Assembly: GCA_029027985.1 (NCBI GenBank)
Contig: CP119076.1
Span: 1,364,001-1,428,000 of the forward strand
DNA: 64,000 nucleotides
Direction: 5' to 3'
From: Klebsiella aerogenes
GTDB taxonomy: Bacteria > Pseudomonadota > Gammaproteobacteria > Enterobacterales > Enterobacteriaceae
The position numbers and the translations under genes were made by a program. The first letter of the stretch is position 1. Each line of letters starts with the position of its first letter. The notes under the pieces are model-generated. The model worked only from the letters and a program-made list of their open reading frames with translations, did no database searches and had not been told where the DNA came from. Positions 50,489-60,844 of this stretch are shown here, in pieces.

Positions 50489-51592
50489 ATGAGATTTATT
50501 TTTTCTTTACTTTTGCTATTTAGCCACTTTAGTTATTCTGCATGTACCGTTACATCAGGCACGGTTGATAACCCTAATTATGTGATGACTGCATCGCAGT
50601 TATCAGTTGGAAGCAATGCCGCATTGCCTGCGACCTTCTTATCTCAGAACAGTCGCGCTCCGAATGCATCCACCAAATCTGTGACATGTACGGAAGCAAC
50701 ATCATCAAGTAAATGGATAATAAGCCGTGAATATGACTCTGGTGCTGTTTTGACACCATCGCCTTATACCGGTTATGTTGGTGGCCCTGTTTATCAATCT
50801 AAGATCCCTGGCGTCGGGTTTTATTTGTTTGGTGTATCCATGCCTATAGGACCATCAGGATCGAATATCAACACTTCACTTGCATCTACTGCATGTGATG
50901 GTAAAAACGTATGTCAAGCTTCTGCTTCAACATGGTACCTTGGTGTTAATTTAGTAAAAATTGGTGATATACCCGCTGGCACAGTATTAAACATGAGCGA
51001 CATAATTCCCTGTGTCGTGTTTAAATTAGGCCTATCAGAAAGCCCATCAACAATGGCCACCTTTGCGCGGGCTTGTTTTACAGGTACTGTAGCAATAAGT
51101 ACCTATACTTGTACAACACCGACAAGTGTCACGGTACCTATGGGGATATACTCTATAGGGAAATCCTTTTCTGGCATAAACTCCACAACACAATGGATAG
51201 ATGCAGGTATTACCCTGACTGGGTGTAGTACTGGCTATGGAACTGCAAGTGGTGGCATGTCTTATGATACAGGCATAAACACGCCTGCGACCATCTCACC
51301 AAATACTATAAATGTATACTTGACACCCGGTAGTGACTTTATAGATGCCACCAATGGTGTTTTTAAATTATCAGCGGATTCGACAGCTACTGGAGTTGGT
51401 ATTCAGGTTGCTTCAGATGCACCAGGGTCGCCTGTAAATATAAATTTTAATACAATCCCTCAGATGACAGGGACAAACATTAGCGGTAGTACTGTTAAGG
51501 TTCCGCTTTTAGCCAGATATATTCAGACAAGTTCTACAGTTACACCAGGTACGGCGAATGGGATTCTAACGTATACCATTAATTATAATTAA
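50489..51592 (+). CDS. Fimbrial tip adhesin, operon 3
   Basis: A 367-residue secreted protein. The signal peptide is about 1-17 (cleavage before ACTVTSG). The N-terminal half is rich in Ser and Thr and has cysteines at VTCTEA, STACDGKNVCQ and DIIPCVV; I do not recognise its ligand class. From about residue 205 (TYTCTTPTSVTVPMGIYSIG) a pilin domain follows, ending in ANGILTYTINYN. The position after the usher and the two-domain form support the adhesin role. Like its neighbours it is AT-rich. No terminator is seen after it; IS remnants follow. Confidence 0.85.
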   Translation: MRFIFSLLLLFSHFSYSACTVTSGTVDNPNYVMTASQLSVGSNAALPATFLSQNSRAPNASTKSVTCTEATSSSKWIISREYDSGAVLTPSPYTGYVGGPVYQSKIPGVGFYLFGVSMPIGPSGSNINTSLASTACDGKNVCQASASTWYLGVNLVKIGDIPAGTVLNMSDIIPCVVFKLGLSESPSTMATFARACFTGTVAISTYTCTTPTSVTVPMGIYSIGKSFSGINSTTQWIDAGITLTGCSTGYGTASGGMSYDTGINTPATISPNTINVYLTPGSDFIDATNGVFKLSADSTATGVGIQVASDAPGSPVNINFNTIPQMTGTNISGSTVKVPLLARYIQTSSTVTPGTANGILTYTINYN

Positions 51593-51735
51593 TATGTTCA
51601 TCGTTACATGAAGGATCTTGGCAAGATGTCAGGTATGAATATTTTGGGTTGCTTGCGTAGCTGTATGTATTCAGATTATCCTGACTGCTGATCGTTTCTA
51701 TGGGCTGATCCCACGACAGTAGACAAATTCTGTCC

Positions 51736-51860
51736 TCACGACGAGGCCTGTTCGAAGGCCTCTGGACTGACGCCGCCAAGATGGCTGTGGCGCCGGGCCT
51801 GGTTGTAGAACACTTCAATGTAATCGAAGATATCCGCGCTGGCTGCTCTCGGGTGTCAGG
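51736..51860 (-). pseudogene. 3' remnant of an IS3-family transposase (orfB)
   Basis: The minus strand encodes DIFDYIEVFYNQARRHSHLG, then VSPEAFEQASS and a TGA stop, the typical C-terminal end of an IS3-group transposase. The catalytic DDE core is missing; upstream the sequence is unrelated. It lies 144 bases after the adhesin stop and marks past insertion at the island's right part. Confidence 0.8.
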
Positions 51861-51960
51861 TATTTTGATTCAGACTTTTCCCTGTGTCAGGGTCATGGAT
51901 AGCGACAGCCTGCGACCATACTGTTTTCAAAAATATTCCTAACGAAATTACGGAGCTCGT

Positions 51961-52350
51961 ATGAGAAAAGTTATATCAGGTCTTATCATGTTTCTGACGT
52001 TAACCGCATCGGGTACGTATGCTGCACAAAACCAGATACAGTCCGTGCTGGGGAACGGCTATAACCCGGAAAAACGTAATGCAGCAAAAGCGGCACTGGG
52101 GCAGGTTACAAAAGAAAATAGCGTGATAGCTGCATCTGTTTTACAGGGCTATGTGATGGCTTATCTTGACATGGATTATGCACTCGGGAGTAAAGACAAA
52201 AGTACGGTCAATTACTGCCCGCAGGGGTCTGTTAAAGAGATTACTCAGAAAGTAGCTGGATATATTTTGTCCGTACCTGATGCCGTGAATAAACCCTTTA
52301 CTGTACTGATTCCTGAAGCGCTCAGGGCACAGTATCCCTGCGAAAGATAA
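51961..52350 (+). CDS. Rap1a/Tai-like secreted protein (candidate immunity protein)
   Basis: A 129-residue protein with a signal peptide (about 1-21, cleavage at TYAAQ) and GGAG five bases before ATG. The mature part has the layout of the Rap1a/Tai family: LQGYVMAYLD, then a cysteine in NYCPQGSVKEI, helix QKVAGYILSVPD and a final AL..QYPC. In known cases such proteins protect against type VI secretion amidase effectors. No effector or secretion gene is seen here, so it could be an orphan immunity gene. The family call rests on pattern only. Confidence 0.5.
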   Translation: MRKVISGLIMFLTLTASGTYAAQNQIQSVLGNGYNPEKRNAAKAALGQVTKENSVIAASVLQGYVMAYLDMDYALGSKDKSTVNYCPQGSVKEITQKVAGYILSVPDAVNKPFTVLIPEALRAQYPCER

Positions 52351-52795
52351 ATAAAAACCCGCGGGAAGTCAGCTGATTGCCCGCATATGAGAGACGCGTG
52401 CTGCCTTCAGAACGCGTATTTAATTCTCAGCATCCCCTATGGATTGCTGTAGCCTTTATCCCCAAATATTGCGCGTGCCGTCCTGGTTGTTCACTCTCCG
52501 TTCATTGTCATCCCATGAGTGTGCGAGTTATAGAGCCAGTTTGCCTCGATAAACTGCTGGAACTCACATATTCTGCCGTCATCAATCGTGCTGTATCCCT
52601 TAATACCCAGACGCATCTGCAGATTGCCGTTACTGTTATTGCTATATTCTCTAAAAGTGCATGTCAGCCTTCTTTTCACTTTCATCATTGGAGAGACCGG
52701 GGAAGCTCTGATGAACCACTCAACTTTCTGGAAAAAATACATGACATAGAAGCAAGAAAGTTGGACAATGGAAAAAATGGAATGATGAAATTACA
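52351..52795. other. Intergenic region, no supported gene
   Basis: A 445-base region. GCGGG (52361-52365) and CCCGC (52380-52384) form an imperfect hairpin after the Rap1a-like gene. Open frames on both strands (plus 52377-52799; minus 52491-52742) lack a ribosome binding site and a recognisable family. It may contain decayed genes. Confidence 0.45.
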
Positions 52796-53194
52796 ATGAC
52801 ACTTTTAAAATATATTAATAAACAAATGGCTAACTGGGTTTTAGGTCTCGCTCCTCTGTTTTTTTGTGCAGCTGCTATTGCGGACCAAACTGTTATAACT
52901 GCGTATCCAAGCTCCGGAGAGTTTAAGTTTGTCTGGTCAGATGGTGGCGCTGTCTACAAGTCCAAAGATGGGAAAACAACCGTTAGGTGTAACTTTTCAG
53001 ATGCTATGAATGGCGTCGATGATGATGCTGAAGCGTATGTGGGTACATCTTTCTTATGCAAAAATGGTTTAACTATTATTCTAAAACAGTTAAAACGAAA
53101 CAATGATACTATACTATTTTTGATGGATAAATCCGGGAATGTACTTGGGACGACCAGTGTAAATATTAATAAGAAAGTATACATAGATAAGTAA
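52796..53194 (+). CDS. Hypothetical secreted protein
   Basis: An open frame of 132 codons. The N-terminus has a hydrophobic stretch (WVLGLAPLFFCAAAIA) fitting a signal peptide with cleavage before DQTVITA. The mature part is about 100 residues with two cysteines (VRCNF and FLCKN). ATG 52826 is an alternative start; neither has a strong ribosome site. I recognise no family. It lies with the Rap1a-like gene between two IS remnants, an arrangement seen for small mobile cargo genes. Confidence 0.45.
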   Translation: MTLLKYINKQMANWVLGLAPLFFCAAAIADQTVITAYPSSGEFKFVWSDGGAVYKSKDGKTTVRCNFSDAMNGVDDDAEAYVGTSFLCKNGLTIILKQLKRNNDTILFLMDKSGNVLGTTSVNINKKVYIDK

Positions 53195-53249
53195 TCTAAG
53201 GTTAATCATACTGTATTTATGGCCTGTAGCTACCCAATAAGTTTTATAT

Positions 53250-53840
53250 TTATGAAATCAGAGAACACGGTTTTTCTGACTTAGCAATGATCTCCCTTAC
53301 TCTACTCTTATTACGCACTGGCAGCCGCGGTTTTCCCTTACGACGGAAATTCAGTTTCAGCAGGCAGTAAATCCGGTGAAAACGTTTATGGTTCCAGGTA
53401 TTACCCTGTCTGCGCAGCAGCTGGAACAGCCTCTTAAAACCGTAGCGCGGATAGCGTTCTGCCAGTTCAGTCAGCGCATGGATCACCGGTTCATCACGCC
53501 GGGCTGCTAAAAATACACCGTCCTGCTCAGCGATAACGTCCTGCATGCCTGGCGTACACTCATCGTCTCTTTCGACGAGTTCACGCTTTATCGCTGGTTT
53601 TAAAGCTTTCCTTCGATGACATCTTTAAGTGCCCGGCACTCAAGGCTGAGATCAGCAAACATCTGTTTGAGGCGTCGGTTTTCATCCTCCAGATCTTCCA
53701 TACCGCCATATTTTGCTTTCCAGTTGTAGTGCGAAGCTTCAGAGACCGGCTTCACGGCAGACATCCTTGACGGTACGTCCGGTTTCGACGGACTTCAGAA
53801 CGGCAATAATCTGGTGTTCGGTGAATCGGGCTTTACGCAT
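53250..53840 (-). pseudogene. Degenerate IS3-family element (orfA and 5' part of orfB)
   Basis: On the minus strand orfA starts at 53840 after GAGGAG with MRKARFTEHQIIAVLKSVET, then stops early at CREAGL; two lost bases explain the shift, because SEASHYNWKAKYGG continues in another frame. The linker after YGG is also shortened. The orfB part (DEPVIHALTELAERYPRYGF, KRLFQLLRRQGNTWNHKRFH) ends in unrelated codons near 53320. The DDE domain is absent, so it is inactive. It belongs to a different IS3 subgroup than the remnant at 51736. Confidence 0.85.
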
Positions 53841-53991
53841 GGTGATCTCCTCAGGGGACATAATCAGTATGTCGGAAGATCTCTACAAGTGAATGGGCCG
53901 TTTTGCCGGGATACTTACAATGTCACATAGCCAGAATAGAGGGCTTATCACTGATTATAAGGGGGGGTTATTGATTCAGGAGAGATGTATA

Positions 53992-54066
53992 TGGTGTCCC
54001 CTGCAGGAATCGAACCTGCAACTAGCCCTTAGGAGGGGCTCGTTATATCCATTTAACTAAGGGGAC
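53992..54066 (-). tRNA. argW: tRNA-Arg (CCU)
   Basis: A 75-base cloverleaf on the minus strand from GTCCCCTTAGTTAAATGG to an encoded CCA; anticodon loop CTCCTAA gives CCU. It corresponds to E. coli argW, a known integration hotspot. The AT-rich island lies on its 3' side, as expected for integrase-mediated insertion, but no integrase gene remains. Confidence 0.96.
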
Positions 54067-54077
54067 AAGGCGGCGGG

Positions 54078-54106
54078 ATTATAGCGTTTTTTCCACCGTC
54101 CGTTAA
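54078..54106 (-). promoter_or_regulatory. argW promoter
   Basis: On the minus strand TTAACG (54106-54101), 17-base spacer and TATAAT (54083-54078), then a GC-rich discriminator; 11 bases before the tRNA. Confidence 0.8.
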
Positions 54107-54426
54107 GCGCATTGCGATTAATTGCTTAATTTGCAGCCGTTTAGCCCTTTTTTCTGTTTCAGCTTTCCGTTGTCAACGTAAATCACCGCAGGTGGGGTGG
54201 GGTTCAGACATCGAGCGCATTCCGCACTGCGCGCCAGGATAAGCTCCTAAATTCAGCACAATGGCAAGAATAGTAATACGAATATTGCGAAATATGTATA
54301 GAATCGGAGAGCAGCAATGATGCCAAAGAAGGCTATGCTGAAATCAGCTACCCAACGATAATATACAAATGGGGGACACCGTCCCGGATGCCCCTAGCGA
54401 TAGTCAGAATTAACAGGGAGACACCT
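54107..54426. other. argW-mlaA intergenic region
   Basis: A 320-base region with core-like composition. It presumably holds the mlaA promoter near 54260-54310 (AT-rich stretch with TATAGAAT-like sequence). No gene or strong hairpin is seen. Confidence 0.4.
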
Positions 54427-55188
54427 ATGAATTATCGCCTGTCGGCGCTTGCGCTTGGCGCCACATTGCTGGTGGGATGTGCCAGTTCAAGCTCTGGCGA
54501 TCAGCCACAGGGGCGTTCGGATCCGCTTGAAGGGTTTAACCGTACCATGTTCAACTTCAACTTTAATGTTGTTGATCCTTATGTACTGCGCCCCGTTGCC
54601 GTCGCCTGGCGTGATTATGTGCCGCAGCCGGCGCGTAACGGTTTAAGCAACTTCACCAGCAACCTTGAAGAACCCGCGGTGATGGTCAACTCCTTCCTGC
54701 AGGGCGACCCCTACAAAGGGATGGTGCACTTCACTCGCTTCTTCCTTAACACCATTCTCGGGATGGGCGGTCTGATCGACGTCGCCGGTATGGCGAACCC
54801 AAAACTGCAGCGTGTTGAACCGCATCGTTTTGGTAGCACGCTGGGTCATTATGGTGTTGGCTATGGCCCTTATGTACAGTTGCCATTCTACGGTAGTTTC
54901 ACGCTGCGTGACGAAGGCGGCGATATGGCCGATGACCTGTATCCCGTGCTCTCCTGGCTGACCTGGCCGATGTCTATCGGCAAGTGGGCGGTTGAGGGGA
55001 TTGAAACTCGAGCTCAACTGCTGGATTCCGATGGTCTGCTGCGTCAGTCTTCCGATCCGTACATTATGGTGCGTGAAGCCTACTTCCAGCGCCATGACTT
55101 TATCGCCAACGGCGGTAAGTTGACCCCGGCGGATAACCCGAACGCTCAGGCGATTCAGGATGAGCTAAAAGATATCGACTCGCAGTAA
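54427..55188 (+). CDS. mlaA: Phospholipid-transport outer-membrane lipoprotein MlaA
   Basis: A 253-residue lipoprotein (former VacJ) that removes misplaced phospholipids from the outer leaflet of the outer membrane and passes them to MlaC. The lipobox LLVGC places the lipidated cysteine at residue 18. Conserved stretches include DPLEGFNRTMFNFNFNVVDP and NTILGMGGLIDVAGM. The ATG at 54427 is chosen for the lipobox position and the GGGAG site; the frame opens earlier at 54388. Confidence 0.96.
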   Translation: MNYRLSALALGATLLVGCASSSSGDQPQGRSDPLEGFNRTMFNFNFNVVDPYVLRPVAVAWRDYVPQPARNGLSNFTSNLEEPAVMVNSFLQGDPYKGMVHFTRFFLNTILGMGGLIDVAGMANPKLQRVEPHRFGSTLGHYGVGYGPYVQLPFYGSFTLRDEGGDMADDLYPVLSWLTWPMSIGKWAVEGIETRAQLLDSDGLLRQSSDPYIMVREAYFQRHDFIANGGKLTPADNPNAQAIQDELKDIDSQ

Positions 55189-55202
55189 TTCGTGGCAGAT
55201 AG

Positions 55203-55238
55203 AAAAAAAAGGGTGAACATATTGTTCACCCTTTTTTA
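55203..55238. terminator. Bidirectional terminator between mlaA and fadL
   Basis: AAAAGGGTGAACA-TAT-TGTTCACCCTTTT, a 13-base stem with A- and T-runs, between convergent genes. Confidence 0.93.
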
Positions 55239-55251
55239 TACCGTCAGCTTA

Positions 55252-56574
55252 TCAGAAGCGGTAGTTGAAGTTCGCGCCGTACAGCCACGCGGTCCCTTCT
55301 GAACGGAAGGTATAAGGACCTTCTTTAATTTCTACGTGCTGGCCGTGCATGTATGAAACACCCACATCCACAGAGGCGTCTTTATTGAACGCGTAAGTGG
55401 TACCGGCGCTCAGCCACAGACGATCCTGATCCGGGATAGAGATGGAGCGGGTGCCAGCCGGAACCGGGCTATCATCGAAGGCGATACCGGTACGGAAGGT
55501 CCAGTTATCGTCATAGTAATAGGTGGTACCCAGCGCGATGCGGTAAGCATCTTTGAAGCTCTCATCTTTATAGAACAGCGTCTGACCGTTGCTGCCGGTA
55601 GCTTTCAGCTCCTGGAACTGGCTCCAGCTGGTGTAGGTCAGGCTATAGTGGACTGCCCATTGCGGCGCGACGCGGTTATAACCTGACAGTTCCCACATCT
55701 CAGGGAGATTGAGAGTCAGAGAACCGTTAGTAGTACGGCCATCGGTACCTGCCGGTAGGCCAAAATTACCAAGGATCTGGTTATATGCTGACGGCATATT
55801 ACTCTTATAGTTGCCATCGAAGTCGACTTTAACTTCAGAGCGGTAGGTGAAACCGTAACGGTTATTCTTATCCAATTCATACAGGATACCGGCGTTCCAG
55901 CCGAAGCCCCAGGCGTTGCCATTCAAATGGGCAATCTGAGTGTCGGCGGGGATCTGTGCAACCTGTCCTGCCAGCGCTGGCGGCAGTTGGCCGGAACCTG
56001 CAACGATCTGACCTAAATCGCCTGCGTAGCGCTCGATTTTTGCCTTTGCGTACACGGCATCGAAGCCTAAACCAAAGCTCCAGTTGCTGTTCAGACGATA
56101 GGCACCGCTGATATTAAAGTTAGCGGTGGTTAAATCAGTGTTCCCGCCCATGCTGCCGGCAGCATAATCATCATTGTATTCGGTCGCCAGACCGTAGTTA
56201 GAGGTAATAGAAGCCCCCCAACCAAATTGATCGTTAATTGGCGATACAAAATGAAGATTCGGCACCCAGGCGGTCGGTGCGATGTTATTTGCGTTCAGGC
56301 TTCTACCCGTCGGAGATCTACCTGAAATATTAACGTCCGGATCGACAAAGACGGCGCCCGCCGACATCGTAGGACGGTCAAACATCATAATTAACGCGGG
56401 GTTACGGCTGGCGTTGCCCGCATCGTCAGCGATTGCCCCTTCACCGGAATAGGCACGGCCAAGACCAGATGCGGAGAATTCATTTAACTGGAATCCTGCG
56501 GACCAGGCTTGGGTTGAAACAAGTGCTACAGCCACTGCAAGGGCAGATTGGGTAAAGCGGGTTTTCTGGCTCAT
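55252..56574 (-). CDS. fadL: Long-chain fatty acid outer-membrane transporter FadL
   Basis: A 440-residue beta-barrel porin that moves long-chain fatty acids across the outer membrane. The signal peptide ends at AWSA, leaving the mature end [20 protein letters not shown] that forms the hatch. The C-terminal phenylalanine (NFNYRF) is typical of barrel insertion. Compared with E. coli FadL, the extracellular loop near 195-215 differs in sequence and length, which is common at phage-exposed sites. The start at 56574 has GAGG eight bases upstream. FadR-type sites lie upstream. Confidence 0.96.
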   Translation of the reverse strand: MSQKTRFTQSALAVAVALVSTQAWSAGFQLNEFSASGLGRAYSGEGAIADDAGNASRNPALIMMFDRPTMSAGAVFVDPDVNISGRSPTGRSLNANNIAPTAWVPNLHFVSPINDQFGWGASITSNYGLATEYNDDYAAGSMGGNTDLTTANFNISGAYRLNSNWSFGLGFDAVYAKAKIERYAGDLGQIVAGSGQLPPALAGQVAQIPADTQIAHLNGNAWGFGWNAGILYELDKNNRYGFTYRSEVKVDFDGNYKSNMPSAYNQILGNFGLPAGTDGRTTNGSLTLNLPEMWELSGYNRVAPQWAVHYSLTYTSWSQFQELKATGSNGQTLFYKDESFKDAYRIALGTTYYYDDNWTFRTGIAFDDSPVPAGTRSISIPDQDRLWLSAGTTYAFNKDASVDVGVSYMHGQHVEIKEGPYTFRSEGTAWLYGANFNYRF

Positions 56575-56662
56575 GCCCATAACCTCATTGAGTTATTTTT
56601 ATTTAAACTATGTTACATGCCGTAACAGAAGCGCGAAGTGTAGGGTCTGCTTTACGACAGAG

Positions 56663-56702
56663 AAATCAGACCAGTGGGCTGAGTATAGGTCTGACCAGAT
56701 GA
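56663..56702 (-). promoter_or_regulatory. Two FadR-type sites upstream of fadL
   Basis: ATCAGACCAGTGGG (about 56664-56677) and TATAGGTCTGACCAGATGAT (about 56683-56702) each contain the TGGTCNGA core of FadR sites (read on the minus strand for the first). Two such sites also precede E. coli fadL, where FadR represses. Confidence 0.7.
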
Positions 56703-56945
56703 TTTGTTGCAAGTTTGTTTATGAGATTTTTCAAGTGTGATAACAAAAACGCGATCCAGCTGGCAAAATTGCCGTTTACGGTCATACCCAATTTGGAGCA
56801 TTTTTGTTTTGGATCATTTTTAAGTGTGATTTCTGTCACTTAACCCTCTTCCCGTCATTAACAACTGGAGAGGGGCTGCTGGCGGGCGTAAAATAGACAC
56901 ATTATTTGTCTGGCGCCGAAGGTGCCTATGCAGAGGAAATCTACG

Positions 56946-57230
56946 ATGAGTAAATGTAGCGCTGATGAAACCCCGGTTTGCTGCTGTATGGATGTTGGCA
57001 CCATTGTGGACAACACCGACTGCACCGCTTCTTACAGCCGCGTATTTGCTAACCGCGCTGAAGCGGAAGCGACGCTCGCCGCTCTGAGCGAAAAAGCGCG
57101 CAATGCGGAATCTGAGCCGTGCAAAATCACGCCGACTTTCAGCGATGTTGAAGGCGGCGTGCAGTTGGATATCGATTTTGTATTCTGCTGCGAAGCGGAA
57201 TCGCTGATTTTCCAACTGGGTTTACGTTAA
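56946..57230 (+). CDS. yfcZ: YfcZ/YiiS-family protein
   Basis: A 94-residue cytosolic protein nearly identical to E. coli YfcZ. It has a cysteine-rich N-terminus (MSKCSADETPVCCCMDVGTI) and a conserved end FVFCCEAESLIFQLGLR. The function is not known; it is a DUF406 protein. The ATG at 56946 follows GAGGA; an earlier in-frame ATG lacks support. It has its own terminator and precedes fadIJ. Confidence 0.93.
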   Translation: MSKCSADETPVCCCMDVGTIVDNTDCTASYSRVFANRAEAEATLAALSEKARNAESEPCKITPTFSDVEGGVQLDIDFVFCCEAESLIFQLGLR

Positions 57231-57241
57231 TCCTCTCCCTT

Positions 57242-57268
57242 AACGCCCCTGAAAAGGGGCGTTACCTT
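57242..57268 (+). terminator. yfcZ terminator
   Basis: AACGCCCCT-GAAA-AGGGGCGTT (57242-57263 region) with a short T-rich tail, 12 bases after the stop. Confidence 0.8.
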
Positions 57269-57345
57269 TTCTATTCAATGTGTTTTGGCTCCCACTTTTT
57301 CTCTTCCCCGATTGGCTTAATGTAAAAAATTAGTTAAGACTAATT

Positions 57346-57362
57346 ATCAGGTCAGACCACTT
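57346..57362 (+). promoter_or_regulatory. FadR-type site of fadIJ
   Basis: ATCAGGTCAGACCACTT matches the FadR consensus core GGTCNGACC and lies 28 bases before fadI, as in E. coli. Confidence 0.75.
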
Positions 57363-57389
57363 GGTTTTATCGGTTAACAGGGGAGTGTT

Positions 57390-58700
57390 ATGAGTCAGGC
57401 ATTACCGCTTATCACCCGTCAGGGCGATCGCATTGCCATTGTCAGCGGTTTACGTACCCCGTTTGCGCGTCAGGCGACGGCGTATCACGGCGTTCCCGCC
57501 GTTGATTTGGGAAAAATGGTCGTCGGCGAAATGCTGGCACGCAGCGATGTTCCCCCGGAAGTGATTGAACAGCTGGTCTTCGGCCAGGTGGTGCAGATGC
57601 CGGAAGCGCCGAACATTGCTCGCGAAATTGTTCTTGGCACTGGCATGAATGTGCACACCGATGCCTACAGTGTTAGCCGCGCCTGTGCGACCAGTTTCCA
57701 GGCAGTGGCCAATATTGCCGAAAGCCTGATGGCCGGAACGATCCGCGCAGGCATTGCTGGCGGTGCCGACTCCTCTTCTGTTCTTCCCATCGGCGTCAGT
57801 AAAAAACTGGCTCGCACGCTGGTCGATGCCAACAAGGCACGCACGCTTGGCCAGCGGCTGAAGCTTTTTTCCCGCTTGCGTTTACGCGACCTTTTACCTG
57901 TACCGCCTGCGGTCGCGGAGTATTCGACCGGCCTGCGGATGGGTGATACCGCAGAGCAGATGGCGAAAACCTGGGGCATCAGCCGCGAAGATCAGGATGC
58001 GCTGGCGCTACGTTCGCATCAGCTCGCCGCCCGCGCCTGGGAAGAGGGCAAACTTACCGCCGAAGTGATGACGGCCTACGTGCCGCCTTATCGCGAACCG
58101 CTGGAACAGGACAACAATATTCGTAAAAATTCAACGTTGGCTGATTACCAAAAGTTACGACCGGCGTTCGACCGTAAACACGGCAGCGTGACGGCGGCGA
58201 ACAGTACGCCGCTGACCGATGGCGGGGCGGCGGTTATCATGATGACCGAATCCCGGGCCAAAGAGCTGGGGCTCACCCCGCTGGGTTACCTGCGTAGTTA
58301 TGCTTTCACCGCCATTGATGTCTGGCAGGATATGCTGTTGGGACCGGCATGGGCCACGCCGCTGGCGCTGGATAGAGCAGGGCTTACTCTTGCCGACCTG
58401 ACGCTTATCGATATGCACGAAGCCTTTGCTGCGCAGACGCTGGCTAATTTGCAGTGTTTAGCCAGCAATCGATTTGCGCGTGAAGTATTGGGTCGTCCAC
58501 AGGCGACCGGTGAAGTCGATGCCAGCAAATTCAACGTCCTCGGTGGTTCTATCGCCTATGGCCATCCCTTCGCGGCGACCGGCGCACGGATGATTACGCA
58601 GACTCTGCACGAGCTACGTCGCCGCGGCGGTGGGTTCGGTCTGGTCACCGCCTGTGCGGCGGGCGGTTTAGGTTCCGCTATGGTTCTGGAGGCCGAATAA
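57390..58700 (+). CDS. fadI: 3-ketoacyl-CoA thiolase FadI (beta subunit)
   Basis: A 436-residue thiolase of the anaerobic fatty-acid oxidation complex, splitting 3-ketoacyl-CoA into acetyl-CoA and a shortened acyl-CoA. The nucleophilic cysteine is in [10 protein letters not shown], the catalytic His in [16 protein letters not shown] and the second Cys in [11 protein letters not shown]. Length equals E. coli FadI. The stop overlaps fadJ ATG by one base (TAATG), giving coupled translation of the complex. Confidence 0.97.
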   Translation: MSQALPLITRQGDRIAIVSGLRTPFARQATAYHGVPAVDLGKMVVGEMLARSDVPPEVIEQLVFGQVVQMPEAPNIAREIVLGTGMNVHTDAYSVSRACATSFQAVANIAESLMAGTIRAGIAGGADSSSVLPIGVSKKLARTLVDANKARTLGQRLKLFSRLRLRDLLPVPPAVAEYSTGLRMGDTAEQMAKTWGISREDQDALALRSHQLAARAWEEGKLTAEVMTAYVPPYREPLEQDNNIRKNSTLADYQKLRPAFDRKHGSVTAANSTPLTDGGAAVIMMTESRAKELGLTPLGYLRSYAFTAIDVWQDMLLGPAWATPLALDRAGLTLADLTLIDMHEAFAAQTLANLQCLASNRFAREVLGRPQATGEVDASKFNVLGGSIAYGHPFAATGARMITQTLHELRRRGGGFGLVTACAAGGLGSAMVLEAE

Positions 58701-60844
58701 TGGAAACGGCATCAGCATTTACCCTTGAAACCCGCCCGGACAACATCGCGGTGATAACGATCGACGCGCCTGGCGAAAAAATGAATACCCTGAAAGCCGA
58801 ATTTGGCGGCGAGGTCAGGGCGATTATCCGCCAGATCCGCGAGAATAAAACGCTGCGTGGCGCAGTGTTTATCTCCGCCAAACCCGACAACTTTATCGCT
58901 GGCGCCGATATCAACATGATTGCCCGCTGCGCCAGCGCCGAAGAGGCCGAAGCGCTGGCACGCCAGGGACAGCAGATCATGGCGGAGATCCACGCTCTTT
59001 CTATCCCGGTGATTGCCGCCATTCACGGCGCCTGCCTTGGCGGTGGTCTGGAGCTGGCGCTGGCCTGCCACGGACGAGTGTGCAGCGATGACGACAAGAC
59101 CCGACTGGGGCTGCCGGAAGTCCAACTGGGGCTGCTGCCGGGATCCGGTGGCACCCAACGTCTGCCGCGGCTGATTGGCGTTAGTACGGCGCTGGACATG
59201 ATCCTGACCGGTAAGCAGCTTCGTCCGCGTCAGGCGCTGAAAGCCGGGCTGGTGGACGATGTCGTCCCGCACTCTATCTTGCTGGAGGCTGCCGTTGAGC
59301 TGGCGATGAAAGGGCGGCCGGCCAGCCGCACTATACCGGTGCGTGAACGGGTGCTTGCCGGGCCTTTAGGCCGCCAGCTGCTGTTCCGCATGGCGGCGAA
59401 AAAGACGCGGCAAAAAACGCAGGGTAATTACCCGGCGGCAGAACGCATTTTGCAGGTGATTGAAAATGGACTGGCGCACGGTTGCAGTAGCGGCTATGCC
59501 GAAGAAGCGCGGGCGTTTGGCGAACTGGCGATGACCCCGCAATCGCAAGCGTTGCGATCCATATTCTTTGCCAGCACCGACCTGAAAAAAGATCGCGGCG
59601 CGCAGGCCGAATCCGGTCCGCTGAATAGCATTGGCGTATTAGGCGGCGGCTTGATGGGCGGCGGCATCGCTTATGTCACCGCTTGTAAAGGCGGTCTGCC
59701 AGTGCGTATTAAAGATATTCAGGCGCGCGGGATCAACCACGCGCTGCAGTACAGCTGGGATCTGCTTGATAAACAGGTGCGCCGTCGCTATCTGCGCGCA
59801 GGTGAACGCGATCGTCAGCTGGCGCTTATTTCTGGCGTGACGGATTACCAGGGCTTCGCGCATCGCGATGTGGTGATCGAAGCGGTATTTGAAGATCTGG
59901 CGCTGAAGCAGCGAATGGTTGGTGAAATCGAACAACACTGCGGCCCGCAGACGATCTTCGCTTCAAACACCTCTTCGCTGCCGATCGGCGAGATCGCAGC
60001 TCAAGCCGCCCGCCCGCATAAGGTGATTGGTCTGCATTTCTTCAGCCCGGTAGAAAAAATGCCGCTGGTAGAGGTGATTCCACACGCGACAACCGATGAA
60101 CAGACCATCGCAACGGTGGTCAAGCTGGCGAAACGTCAGGGGAAAACGCCGATTGTGGTGGCAGACCGAGCCGGTTTTTACGTTAACCGCATTCTGGCGC
60201 CGTATATCAATGAAGCGATGCGCCTGCTGGTGGAAGGTGAGCCGGTTGAACATATTGATAGTGCGTTGGTGAAATTCGGTTTCCCGGTTGGACCTATTCA
60301 GCTGCTGGATGAGGTTGGCATCGATACCGGCACCAAAATTATCCCGGTGCTGGAGAGCGCTTTTGGAGAGCGTTTTAGCCCGCCTGCAAACATCATTGAC
60401 GCGATTTTGAAGGACGATCGCAAAGGCAGAAAAAATAATCGCGGTTTCTATCTTTACGAGACAAAAGGGCGTAAAAGCAAAAAACGGGCTGACTCCGCTA
60501 TTTACCCGTTACTGGGCGTAGCCGGTCCGCAGGCGCGTTTGTCTGCTCAGCAGGTAGCGGAACGCTGCGTCATGATGATGCTCAATGAGGCGGCGCGCTG
60601 TTTTGATGAGCGTATTGTGCGCAGCGCGCGCGACGGCGACATTGGCGCCGTTTTCGGTATAGGTTTTCCGCCGTTCTTCGGCGGCCCGTTCCGCTATATG
60701 GATAGCCTCGGCGCGGGTGAAGTCGCCGCGATCTTGCAGCGCCTGGCCGCACAGTACGGCCCTCGTTTTTCCCCGTGCGACACGTTATTACGCATGGCCG
60801 AGCAGAGGGCAACCTTTTGGCCCACTGGTGAACGGACGACCTAA
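58700..60844 (+). CDS. fadJ: Fatty-acid oxidation complex alpha subunit FadJ
   Basis: A 714-residue multifunctional enzyme. The N-terminal enoyl-CoA hydratase/isomerase domain (about 1-190) shows [28 protein letters not shown] and catalytic [19 protein letters not shown]. The 3-hydroxyacyl-CoA dehydrogenase part begins at about 310 with the NAD-binding [15 protein letters not shown] and includes [17 protein letters not shown]. Its length matches E. coli FadJ. It forms a complex with FadI for beta-oxidation under anaerobic conditions. Confidence 0.97.
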   Translation: METASAFTLETRPDNIAVITIDAPGEKMNTLKAEFGGEVRAIIRQIRENKTLRGAVFISAKPDNFIAGADINMIARCASAEEAEALARQGQQIMAEIHALSIPVIAAIHGACLGGGLELALACHGRVCSDDDKTRLGLPEVQLGLLPGSGGTQRLPRLIGVSTALDMILTGKQLRPRQALKAGLVDDVVPHSILLEAAVELAMKGRPASRTIPVRERVLAGPLGRQLLFRMAAKKTRQKTQGNYPAAERILQVIENGLAHGCSSGYAEEARAFGELAMTPQSQALRSIFFASTDLKKDRGAQAESGPLNSIGVLGGGLMGGGIAYVTACKGGLPVRIKDIQARGINHALQYSWDLLDKQVRRRYLRAGERDRQLALISGVTDYQGFAHRDVVIEAVFEDLALKQRMVGEIEQHCGPQTIFASNTSSLPIGEIAAQAARPHKVIGLHFFSPVEKMPLVEVIPHATTDEQTIATVVKLAKRQGKTPIVVADRAGFYVNRILAPYINEAMRLLVEGEPVEHIDSALVKFGFPVGPIQLLDEVGIDTGTKIIPVLESAFGERFSPPANIIDAILKDDRKGRKNNRGFYLYETKGRKSKKRADSAIYPLLGVAGPQARLSAQQVAERCVMMMLNEAARCFDERIVRSARDGDIGAVFGIGFPPFFGGPFRYMDSLGAGEVAAILQRLAAQYGPRFSPCDTLLRMAEQRATFWPTGERTT

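Noticed and set aside
52377-52799. A 140-codon frame between the Rap1a-like and hypothetical genes
   Set aside because: No signal peptide, no ribosome binding site, no recognisable domain; treated as non-coding or decayed sequence.
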